Part shown: in pieces, positions 1 to 6,786 of the stretch
Numbering within the stretch: the stretch's first letter is position 1
Layout: each line of letters begins with the position of its first letter
Origin: OPU3-GD-OMZ sp001901525
GTDB lineage: Bacteria > Pseudomonadota > Gammaproteobacteria > Methylococcales > Methylomonadaceae
Reading direction: 5' to 3'
Length of the DNA stretch: 33,085 nt
Assembly: GCA_963981505.1 (NCBI GenBank)
Contig: CAXCEI010000016.1
Span: 1-33,085 of the forward strand
The notes under the pieces: generated by a model
The model's database searches: none
Told to the model about the DNA's origin: nothing
What the model saw: the letters and a program-made list of their open reading frames with translations, nothing else
Program-made: the position numbers and the translations under genes

Positions 1-78
1 TGGTGGCGATAGGTGGGATCGAACCACCGACCTCAGGGTTATGAATCCTGCGCTCTAACCGGACTGAGCTACATCGCC
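1..78 (-). tRNA. tRNA-Met (CAT)
   Basis: The minus strand folds as a tRNA. The acceptor stem GGCGATG pairs with TATCGCC next to an encoded CCA end at positions 1-3. The T-arm contains GGTTCGATCCC, and the anticodon CAT lies at 41-43 in a TTCATAA loop. The acceptor stem begins with a G-C pair and the anticodon stem lacks the three G-C pairs of initiator tRNA, so this is probably the elongator form. A consensus promoter lies just upstream. Confidence 0.93.
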
Positions 79-103
79 ATTAATTAGATTTACTGAGCCG
101 CAA

Positions 104-132
104 ATTATAATTTGCCTGTGGGTTATTGTCAA
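104..132 (-). promoter_or_regulatory. Consensus sigma-70 promoter of tRNA-Met
   Basis: On the minus strand TTGACA (132-127) is followed after exactly 17 nt by TATAAT (109-104), a perfect match at both boxes. The predicted transcription start is about 97, some 20 nt before the tRNA 5' end. The -35 box overlaps the last codons of ychF. The -10 box is the core of a perfect 16-bp palindrome at 100-115. Confidence 0.85.
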
Positions 133-1220
133 ACATTGAACCTAAAATGCACCACATCACCATCGGCAACAACATAGTCTTTGCCTTCTAAACGCCATTT
201 ACCCACATCTTTAGCGCCTTGCTCACCCTGTTGTTCGATAAAATCTTGATAAGAGACGACTTCTGCGCGAATAAACCCTTTTTCAAAATCGGTATGGATA
301 ACCCCCGCAGCCTGTGGTGCTAACGCCCCAACGGGAATAGTCCAAGCACGCACTTCTTGAACGCCAGCAGTGAAATAGGTGTATAGATTTAATAACTTGT
401 AGCCTGCTTTAACTACTCGGTTTAAACCAGGTTCCTCTAACCCTAAATCATCCATAAATTCTTGTTTCTCATCCGCATCCAATTGCGCAATTTCAGCTTC
501 CAGCGCCGCACAAACCGGAACCACAATCGCATTTTCCTCTTCAGCCAAGGCACGAACCTTATCTAACAGAGGGTTATTTTCAAAACCATCTTCTTGCACA
601 TTGGCAATATACATCGTCGGTTTAACGGTGAGTAACTGAAAATCGCGGAGCATTAACTTTTGATCGTCAGTTAAATTCATAGTGCGAACGCTTTCACCAT
701 TGTCTAAATGTGCAAAAACCAGTTCTAGGAATTCTTTTTTAGCTTTTTCTTCTTTGTTGCCAGACTTTGATGCTTTCGCAGCACGGACAATGGCTTTCTC
801 AATACTGGCCATATCGGCTAAGGCTAATTCGGTATTAATCACTTCAATATCGGATATTGGGTCTATTTTACCGGCCACATGAACGACATTGTCATCTTCA
901 AAACAACGTACCACATGCGCAATTGCATCGGTTTCTCTAATATTACCTAAGAACTTATTGCCTAGCCCCTCACCTTTTGAAGCCCCTTCAACTAAACCAG
1001 CGATATCTACAAATTCAATGGTCGTAGGAATAACCTTTTGTGGCTTCACAATTTCAGACAATTTATCTAAGCGTACATCTGGAACCGTTACCACACCCAC
1101 ATTGGGGTCGATAGTACAAAAGGGGTAGTTCTCAGCAGCAATAACTGCTTCGGTTAGGGCATTAAACAACGTTGATTTACCTACATTTGGCAAACCGACA
1201 ATTCCGCAATAGAGCGCCAT
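129..1220 (-). CDS. ychF: Redox-regulated ATPase/GTPase YchF (Obg family)
   Basis: This is a ribosome-associated P-loop NTPase of the TRAFAC/Obg group, linked in other bacteria to translation and the oxidative stress response. At 363 residues it has the usual family length. The Walker A motif GLPNVGKST is at residues 9-17, the G3 motif DIAGLVEGA at about 72-80, and the non-canonical G4 motif NVQE at 207-210. That NxxE form replaces NKxD and is the family hallmark that shifts preference from GTP to ATP. A TGS-like C-terminal domain ends in GDVVHFRFNV. The start is set by GAGGA six nt before the ATG. The gene is followed by tRNA-Met on the same strand; the usual partner pth is not next to it here. 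Confidence 0.97.
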   Translation of the reverse strand: MALYCGIVGLPNVGKSTLFNALTEAVIAAENYPFCTIDPNVGVVTVPDVRLDKLSEIVKPQKVIPTTIEFVDIAGLVEGASKGEGLGNKFLGNIRETDAIAHVVRCFEDDNVVHVAGKIDPISDIEVINTELALADMASIEKAIVRAAKASKSGNKEEKAKKEFLELVFAHLDNGESVRTMNLTDDQKLMLRDFQLLTVKPTMYIANVQEDGFENNPLLDKVRALAEEENAIVVPVCAALEAEIAQLDADEKQEFMDDLGLEEPGLNRVVKAGYKLLNLYTYFTAGVQEVRAWTIPVGALAPQAAGVIHTDFEKGFIRAEVVSYQDFIEQQGEQGAKDVGKWRLEGKDYVVADGDVVHFRFNV

Positions 1221-1325
1221 AAAATCCTCTTAACAATGAGATGCTTAAATAAAAAATGAATTAGAAATCGCAGCTAGAAATTGACTACAGACGGCCGCTA
1301 GTGAGACTAACAATAATTGCCCGCT

Positions 1326-1354
1326 ATTATAAGCGAAATTATGTCCCGTAAAAA
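1326..1354 (-). promoter_or_regulatory. Possible ychF promoter
   Basis: A perfect TATAAT -10 box on the minus strand (1331-1326) follows a poor -35 (TTTTTA, 1354-1349) after 17 nt. It lies about 105 nt before the ychF start. The -10 is flanked by CGCT/AGCG half-sites. The weak -35 makes this tentative. Confidence 0.3.
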
Positions 1355-1373
1355 ATTAAATAGTCTTGTTACC

Positions 1374-1802
1374 TTAATTCAATACTTTCAAATTAACCCG
1401 TAATTGTCTGAAAGAATCATCCGCTAACGAATCATAGCCAATAACAATGGCTTGCCACTGCTGATTTTCATTTAACGCATGAATAATTACCAATCGAGTG
1501 GTTATCACCGTTGAAGGCAAAATGGTTATTGGCGTTAATTCCTGCTCCCCCTGCCCATAGCTCCAGCCTTGCACACCGCTATATTTTAATTGTGCCCATT
1601 GCTGTGGTTTAAAAATGTAAAATTGGCGAGACAAACTCACCAAGACCATCATAAAAACCAAACTCTTAACTATCAACGCTACCCCGGTAAAAAAACAGGC
1701 GACAAGTGCTAAAACATGGACCACAATACCCACGTAGAACACCCCCCGTGACGGGTAAAATTTAACCAGAAATGAATAATGGTCTGACTGATGTACTGAC
1801 AT
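1374..1802 (-). CDS. YgfX/CptA family inner-membrane protein
   Basis: This 142-residue protein has two adjacent membrane segments at about residues 21-58 and a soluble tail ending in DSLADDSFRQLRVNLKVL. That tail resembles the conserved end of E. coli YgfX (CptA), as does the position beside ygfZ. In E. coli YgfX has been described both as a toxin-like protein acting on the cytoskeleton and as a partner of SdhE; neither role can be read from this sequence. I chose the ATG at 1802 because it overlaps the stop of the preceding small gene (TAATG), a typical coupling arrangement. A TTG 33 nt further upstream would place the start inside that gene. Identification rests on tail and context, so it is good but not certain. 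Confidence 0.75.
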   Translation of the reverse strand: MSVHQSDHYSFLVKFYPSRGVFYVGIVVHVLALVACFFTGVALIVKSLVFMMVLVSLSRQFYIFKPQQWAQLKYSGVQGWSYGQGEQELTPITILPSTVITTRLVIIHALNENQQWQAIVIGYDSLADDSFRQLRVNLKVLN

Positions 1803-1966
1803 TAAAAATCTATACAGCGACCGTTTTTTTCCCAATCGCCAAAGCGAGTAGGGTCAGTTGTCTTTTTACTTTCACTGTTATCCCTTTCTTCCTCTGGGGT
1901 TACCGGTTGTTGCTTTGCGCTTTGGGGTTGCTTGGTTTTTGGCGATTGCTTTGTATTGTCTGACAT
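1802..1966 (-). CDS. SDHAF4-like succinate dehydrogenase assembly factor (DUF1674)
   Basis: This 54-residue gene starts at the ATG at 1966 and ends one base into the ygfX start (TAATG). Residues 1-37 are a Lys/Gln/Glu-rich, probably disordered region. Residues 38-54 read DPTRFGDWEKNGRCIDF, the C-terminal signature of the DUF1674/SDHAF4 family (PTRxGDWExxGxxxDF). Eukaryotic SDHAF4 protects and chaperones the flavinylated SdhA subunit during complex II assembly; the bacterial role is inferred from that. In E. coli the equivalent position next to ygfX and ygfZ is held by sdhE, an unrelated SDH flavinylation factor. The context therefore fits a succinate dehydrogenase maturation role. It is co-transcribed with ygfX and divergent from ygfZ. 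Confidence 0.88.
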   Translation of the reverse strand: MSDNTKQSPKTKQPQSAKQQPVTPEEERDNSESKKTTDPTRFGDWEKNGRCIDF

Positions 1967-2051
1967 GGCTCACTAATCCTCACTACAATTGGAGAGTTCA
2001 CTATACAATATAGGTTTAATAGTCCCCTCTTTAAAGCGTAGGTAATAAAAA

Positions 2052-3020
2052 ATGCACGACCATTCAACCCCTTTTCTTTCTGCTTTAGGCTTTAATCGCT
2101 CAGACTCAGCAATTTCTAGCATAACCCCTGCCGTGTATTGCCTCGATCACCTTGCTGTGCTAACGCTATCAGGCCAAGATGCGAGTACATTATTACAAGG
2201 GCAAAGTACCTGTAACGTTTCCGATGCCTCTGAAAAATTATCTTTACTGGGGTCTTTTTGTTCAGTTAAAGGCCGTGTCATCAGTACTTTTTTATTACTC
2301 AAACAGCGTGATGAATTTCAATTAATTTTACCGGCTGATTTAGCTGAAAGCATCAGCAAACGTCTTAAAATGTATGTGCTACGTGCCGATGTAAAAATCC
2401 AAATCAGCCCAGAAAAAATCGGCTTATTTGGCTTTGCGGATAATAGAGTCACACCCTATCTACCGGCTAACGATTACCAAACAATGAGCTTTAACGACAA
2501 TGCCGCGATCGTTAAACTACCCAGCACTGCAGCACCGCGGTTTATTTTTATCGGTTCACTTGACAGTGCACAGGCATTATTTGAACAAATGGGCACCACA
2601 GACCGTGACTTTTGCCCAGCCCTTGCCTGGGAATTTTTAGATACCCTCGCAGGATTACCTAGTATGACCTCCGCAACCAGTGAAAGCTGGATACCGCAAT
2701 CTATTAACCTAGATACATTAGGGGCAATCAGTTTTAAAAAAGGCTGTTATACCGGACAAGAAATTATTGCCCGCACTCATTATAAGGGCAAAACTAAAGC
2801 CTCCATGCATCATGTCACCCTAACTAGCAATGCCGCTATAACCCCCGGGTTAAAATTATTTAGTTTAGATTCTGACAGTAACCAAAGTATTGGCGAGGTG
2901 GTTAACGCCTTACAAACTGAATCTACTTGGCAACTGTTGGTGTCTGTTAAAAACAAACAAATAAATGCTGAAGATATCTTTATTGAAGGTCATGAATCAG
3001 ATTTTATTTCGTGGCTATAG
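2052..3020 (+). CDS. ygfZ: tRNA-modifying / Fe-S cluster repair protein YgfZ
   Basis: This is a folate-binding protein of the GcvT-like fold that supports assembly or repair of a subset of Fe-S enzymes (for example MiaB in E. coli). The family signature K-[GA]-C-Y-x-G-Q-E is present as KGCYTGQE at residues 230-237, with the conserved Cys232. It is followed by RTHYKGKTK, also typical. At 322 residues the length is normal. The start follows a TAGGTA ribosome-binding site. The gene is divergent from the SDHAF4-like/ygfX pair and convergent with coaX, with only 18 nt between stops. Confidence 0.95.
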   Translation: MHDHSTPFLSALGFNRSDSAISSITPAVYCLDHLAVLTLSGQDASTLLQGQSTCNVSDASEKLSLLGSFCSVKGRVISTFLLLKQRDEFQLILPADLAESISKRLKMYVLRADVKIQISPEKIGLFGFADNRVTPYLPANDYQTMSFNDNAAIVKLPSTAAPRFIFIGSLDSAQALFEQMGTTDRDFCPALAWEFLDTLAGLPSMTSATSESWIPQSINLDTLGAISFKKGCYTGQEIIARTHYKGKTKASMHHVTLTSNAAITPGLKLFSLDSDSNQSIGEVVNALQTESTWQLLVSVKNKQINAEDIFIEGHESDFISWL

Positions 3021-3038
3021 TACTTACTTCGACCCACC

Positions 3039-3785
3039 TTACCCGTGTGTCTCTAAATAGCGCTGTAGGCCTTTAAAGATCAATTCTGGGTCCAGAATAC
3101 AAGGCCGATTAATCGCTTGTTTTAGCTGCGATGCATCGCCACCGGTTAAAACCAGTTGAAATGATTCTGCTTCTGTCTGCTCCAGATCGTTAACGACCTT
3201 TTCTACTAATCCCGCCGCCGCCAACACCGAACCGTTAGCTATGGCCGGTTCGGTGGCATTAGCCAAGGCCGGCTTAAAAGATACATTACTCTTTGATAAC
3301 GCAAAGGTATTTTGCGCAAGACTGTGCTGCATTAAAGTTAGGCCCGGAATAATCAAACCCCCTAAGTGTTGTCCTTGTTGATTCAGCGCATCTACGGTTA
3401 TAGCCGTACCACAATCCACTACTATGACCGGTTTTGAATACTGGACCCAACTGGCAATAAGGACTAACCAACGATCCACTCCGAGCCTTTCAGGTTGCAG
3501 GTAACTGTTAGTTACACCGTGGCTGGCTTTTTCGGTAACCGCGCTTAAACAGCGCACCTGCGGCCAAAGGCTCTCACAGACGCTAATAATTTCTTTTGTC
3601 ATTTGGGTGTCGGTGACATTTGCAATAACAACCACCTCAACCGGCTCTAACTGACGCCACAACAGCGTTAGTTCAGCTAAGCAATTCTCTGATCGGTTAA
3701 GGCGTTGTAATGGCGTTTTCCCTAACTGTTGACCCAATAGCCATTTAAGTTGACTATTACCAACATCAATCAGTAATGTATTCAT
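3039..3785 (-). CDS. coaX: Type III pantothenate kinase
   Basis: It catalyses the first step of coenzyme A synthesis, ATP-dependent phosphorylation of pantothenate, in the cytoplasm. The ASKHA-fold signatures are present: DVGNSQLKW at residues 7-15, the family motif GVDRWL at 102-107, DCGTAITVD at 124-132, GGLIIPG at about 142-148 and LTGGDA near the C-terminus. The length of 248 is normal. Its ATG overlaps the birA stop by 4 nt, so the two are translationally coupled; birA-coaX is a common gammaproteobacterial pair. The GVDRWL motif belongs to the CoaX active site and is unrelated to the GVxxYL repeats elsewhere in the window. Confidence 0.96.
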   Translation of the reverse strand: MNTLLIDVGNSQLKWLLGQQLGKTPLQRLNRSENCLAELTLLWRQLEPVEVVVIANVTDTQMTKEIISVCESLWPQVRCLSAVTEKASHGVTNSYLQPERLGVDRWLVLIASWVQYSKPVIVVDCGTAITVDALNQQGQHLGGLIIPGLTLMQHSLAQNTFALSKSNVSFKPALANATEPAIANGSVLAAAGLVEKVVNDLEQTEAESFQLVLTGGDASQLKQAINRPCILDPELIFKGLQRYLETHG

Positions 3786-4771
3786 GCGATATCGACACTG
3801 ACTTCACCGGAGTTATAAGCCTGTGTTTCACCATTAACTAGGGTCAGTAAAAGATGACCACTGTCATTAATACCCGAAATCGTACCGCTAATAATATTAT
3901 TCCCTAACTGTAACTTAGCTGTTTGCCCTACGAGACAATCATAACGACGCCACTCATTAATTACAGCCCCTATACCCTCTTGCTCAAAGGCAGCCATAAA
4001 CGGAAGAAGTTCATTAATAAGTTCGGCAATGAGTTTATTTCTGGGCACATTTTTATGCCCTAAAATACGGTGTAAGTCGACCCACTCTTGGTCAATAGCC
4101 GTTCCCTCATCGTCTGATAACACTCTATTTAAACCCAATCCAACAACCACCGAACAAGGCCCTTCCATATCGCCTGATAATTCAACAAGAATTCCACCCA
4201 GTTTTTTACCTTGCCAAAAAATATCATTCGGCCATTTCAGACCAACTTCAATACCGGTAAGCGCTCTAATCACACGAACCAGACAAACACCTACACCCAG
4301 ACTTAATCCTGCCAGTGCCGAAACGCCACAAAAATATTGCCATGATAACGACAAATAAACGTTTTGGCCAAAAGGTGAGACCCATTGCTTACCCCGACGA
4401 CCACGACCAGCACTTTGAAATTCAGCGACACATATCTGGCTATATGCCGATTGCATCTGTCCATGGGTTAATAAATAATTATTGGTAGAATCAACAATAT
4501 CTAAACAATTAAGAACAGAAATTTGGCTGACAACACCGGCCCTTAAATGCGCTCTGATTACTCTTTCATCCAGCAACTCAATCGGCTGAACAAGACGATA
4601 TCCCTTCCCCGAAACAGCGAAGTACTTAAGCCCTAAATCATCTAAAATATTGATCTGTTTACAAATAGCCGAACGGCTAATCCCTAAGGTTTCCGACAAC
4701 TCAGAACCCGAGTGAAACTGACCGTCGGAAAGGGCGACAAGGATTGTGCGTTGCGTTGTTGTGAGCGCCAC
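3782..4771 (-). CDS. birA: Biotin operon repressor / biotin-[acetyl-CoA-carboxylase] ligase
   Basis: This is a bifunctional protein that makes biotinyl-AMP, transfers biotin to the carboxyl carrier protein, and can repress biotin genes. An N-terminal winged helix covers about residues 1-62 (helix ISRSAICKQINIL), so this is the regulatory class II type. The catalytic domain shows GRGRRGKQW from 122, KWPND at 179-183 and KKLGGILVE just after it. A small C-terminal SH3-like domain ends the 329 residues. It heads the birA-coaX operon, with ssb upstream on the same strand. No bio genes are in the window, so repression targets cannot be judged. Confidence 0.96.
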   Translation of the reverse strand: MALTTTQRTILVALSDGQFHSGSELSETLGISRSAICKQINILDDLGLKYFAVSGKGYRLVQPIELLDERVIRAHLRAGVVSQISVLNCLDIVDSTNNYLLTHGQMQSAYSQICVAEFQSAGRGRRGKQWVSPFGQNVYLSLSWQYFCGVSALAGLSLGVGVCLVRVIRALTGIEVGLKWPNDIFWQGKKLGGILVELSGDMEGPCSVVVGLGLNRVLSDDEGTAIDQEWVDLHRILGHKNVPRNKLIAELINELLPFMAAFEQEGIGAVINEWRRYDCLVGQTAKLQLGNNIISGTISGINDSGHLLLTLVNGETQAYNSGEVSVDIA

Positions 4772-4805
4772 TGCTTATTAAAATTACTATCGCAATAAAA
4801 ACGGT

Positions 4806-5258
4806 TTAAAACGGAATATCGTCATCAAAATCATCAGGCCCTGGCGTCATTGGACTTGGCGCTTGCGGTGTTGCAGGCGCAGCAGGCGCCGCAGTTTGAG
4901 AACCGTCAGAATAATTTGAGGTGCCGCCACTGCGACCGCCTAACATTTGCATTTGTTCGGCAATAATATCCGTTGAATACCGGTCTTGGCCGTCTTTACC
5001 TTGGTACTTCTGTGTTTGTATGCGGCCTTCAATATAAACCTGACTACCCTTTCTTAAATATTGTTCAACAACTTCCGCTGTACGATTAAAGAAAACCACC
5101 CGATGCCATTCAGTATGGTCTTTACGTTCTTGGGTTTGACGATCAGTCCAACGCCGCGTAGTTGCCAAACTTATTCTTACTATTTTTGTGCCATTAGGAC
5201 TCGTACGAACATCAGGATCTTGTCCTAAATTACCAATTAAAGTAACTTTATTCAGCAT
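4806..5258 (-). CDS. ssb: Single-stranded DNA-binding protein
   Basis: This is an OB-fold protein that coats single-stranded DNA in replication, repair and recombination. The N-terminal OB domain begins NKVTLIGNLGQDPDVR and runs to about residue 110. It is followed by a flexible Gly/Ala/Pro/Gln-rich linker and the acidic tip DDFDDDIPF, which recruits partner proteins. I place the start at the ATG at 5258 (150 residues) because GGAGA lies 6 nt upstream. A TTG 12 nt further upstream is in frame but would bury that ribosome-binding site in the coding region. The MFS gene precedes it on the same strand. Confidence 0.96.
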   Translation of the reverse strand: MLNKVTLIGNLGQDPDVRTSPNGTKIVRISLATTRRWTDRQTQERKDHTEWHRVVFFNRTAEVVEQYLRKGSQVYIEGRIQTQKYQGKDGQDRYSTDIIAEQMQMLGGRSGGTSNYSDGSQTAAPAAPATPQAPSPMTPGPDDFDDDIPF

Positions 5259-5319
5259 GGTTTTCTCCAAAAGTTAAGGTTCATTATTTATCATTCTACT
5301 TAATCAGCATGATAACAAA

Positions 5320-6717
5320 TCATACCGACTGATTGCTGTTTAAAAAATCTTGTAGTGCATTACGATCCAGCGTGGCATTGTTAACTTTCAAATAAGCCAC
5401 CTTATCTTGGCAATAGACACGAGCCTCCGCAACGCCTGTCACGGTTACCAAGCCTTCTGTTAGCTCAGTTTGTTCTAATGACGGGACACCTTCTAATGAA
5501 ACGATTAAATTAGCCAAATAGCGAGGCGTGCGCATTTTTATCGCCACCACCAACCAAAGTGCCGTTGCTACAAGACAAACTATAAAAACCGATACAACGC
5601 CCCATTGACCAAAACACCAACCCCCTAAGGTACCCCCTAAAAAAGCCCCTAAAAACTGCGATGTTGAATAAACACCCATCGCCGTACCTTTCATATCGCC
5701 CGGGGCCGTTTTGGATATCAACGAAGGCAGTGTTGCTTCCAGTAAATTAAAGCCACAAAAGAACAACCCTAAAAAAACAATGATGCCCGTTAGGTTCTCA
5801 TAAAAAAAAACAAAGCCAATAAAAGCTACAAACAAAGCAATAATCGCCCCTAAAAATACCGGTTTTATTTTATGCTTTTTCTCAGCAAGAATAACAAACG
5901 GTATCACAATAGCCATGGACCCCAGCAAGACCGGCAAATAAACCTGCCAGTGCAGACTTTGCGCCAGACCGGTTGCTCGAAGTTGTAAAGGAATAATAAT
6001 AAAACTCGCCATCAGGACGAGATGTAAAATAAAAATACCAAAATCAAGGCGTAATAAATCACAGTTTAACAAGACGTCTTTAAACTGGCTGGGGACAGAC
6101 TCGGCATCAGGATGAACTTTTGATTCCAACGGATTAGGAACCACATATAACACCAGCAACAAGGCTATAACCGCCAAAATAGCCGTGACCCAAAAAATTG
6201 ATTGTATCCCCGCAAAATCAGCAAGAATGGGTCCTGCGACCATTGCAACGGCAAAAGACAAACCAATACTCGCACCGATCATTGCCATTGTTTTCGTTCG
6301 GTGAACCTCTTGAGTTAAATCAGCGGCTAACGCCATAACAACCGCGGCAATAGCACCACAGCCCTGTAGAGCCCGCCCTAAGAGCACACCGTAAATAGTC
6401 GTTGATAGTGCAGCGACAACACTGCCGGCAATAAACAGCACTAAGCCTATGATGATCATCTTTTTACGTCCGAACCGGTCTGACAATAAACCAAAAGGAA
6501 TCTGGAACAATGCTTGTGTTAACCCATAAATACTCATAGCCAGTCCGATTAATAGCGGCGTAGAGCCCTCAAAGGAATCTGAAAACAAGGCTAATACCGG
6601 TAAAATCATAAACAAGCCAAACATTCGTAACGCATAAATAGATGCTAACGAAATACTGGCACGTCGCTCAAACGGTGTTAGTGGACTACTAATATCCTGA
6701 ATTCCTGCCAAAACCAA
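5320..6717 (-). CDS. MFS transporter with C-terminal YAM-like domain (YajR type)
   Basis: This 465-residue protein has about twelve membrane helices over residues 20-395. The MFS motif A between helices 2 and 3 reads GLLSDRFGRKKM. After the last helix a soluble domain of about 60 residues (roughly 400-465) has the length and alternating pattern of the ferredoxin-like YAM domain of E. coli YajR. It is a proton-coupled exporter by family; the substrate is unknown. No ATG precedes the first membrane helix. The start is either the TTG at 6717 or the TTG at 6711, behind AAGGGGA. It is divergent from uvrA, with about 70 nt between the starts. Confidence 0.88.
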   Translation of the reverse strand: MVLAGIQDISSPLTPFERRASISLASIYALRMFGLFMILPVLALFSDSFEGSTPLLIGLAMSIYGLTQALFQIPFGLLSDRFGRKKMIIIGLVLFIAGSVVAALSTTIYGVLLGRALQGCGAIAAVVMALAADLTQEVHRTKTMAMIGASIGLSFAVAMVAGPILADFAGIQSIFWVTAILAVIALLLVLYVVPNPLESKVHPDAESVPSQFKDVLLNCDLLRLDFGIFILHLVLMASFIIIPLQLRATGLAQSLHWQVYLPVLLGSMAIVIPFVILAEKKHKIKPVFLGAIIALFVAFIGFVFFYENLTGIIVFLGLFFCGFNLLEATLPSLISKTAPGDMKGTAMGVYSTSQFLGAFLGGTLGGWCFGQWGVVSVFIVCLVATALWLVVAIKMRTPRYLANLIVSLEGVPSLEQTELTEGLVTVTGVAEARVYCQDKVAYLKVNNATLDRNALQDFLNSNQSV

Positions 6718-6725
6718 AATCCCCT

Positions 6726-6755
6726 TTGCCTAGATAATACAAAAACACGTATATT
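6726..6755 (+). promoter_or_regulatory. Possible uvrA promoter
   Basis: TTGCCT (6726-6731), an 18-nt spacer and TATATT (6750-6755) lie about 30 nt before the uvrA ATG. A loose inverted repeat, GATAATA (6733-6739) and TATTATC (6752-6758), brackets the spacer and could bind a repressor. No E. coli-type LexA box (CTGT-N8-ACAG) is visible. Tentative. Confidence 0.35.
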
Positions 6756-6786
6756 ATCAGGTTATCTTACTTGTCGGAATTATAGA

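Noticed and set aside
1803..1835. A TTG start at 1835 giving a longer YgfX.
   Set aside because: It would overlap the conserved C-terminal codons of the SDHAF4-like gene, whereas the ATG at 1802 gives a TAATG coupling and a normal YgfX length.
3464..3482. GVDRWL in pantothenate kinase CoaX looks like the GVDRYL motif.
   Set aside because: It is the conserved CoaX active-site segment found across the family, inside a folded domain, with Trp in place of Tyr; the resemblance is coincidental.
6718..6786. SOS (LexA) operator shared by uvrA and the upstream gene, as in E. coli uvrA-ssb.
   Set aside because: No CTGT-N8-ACAG element is present. LexA boxes of other lineages can differ, so regulation is left open.
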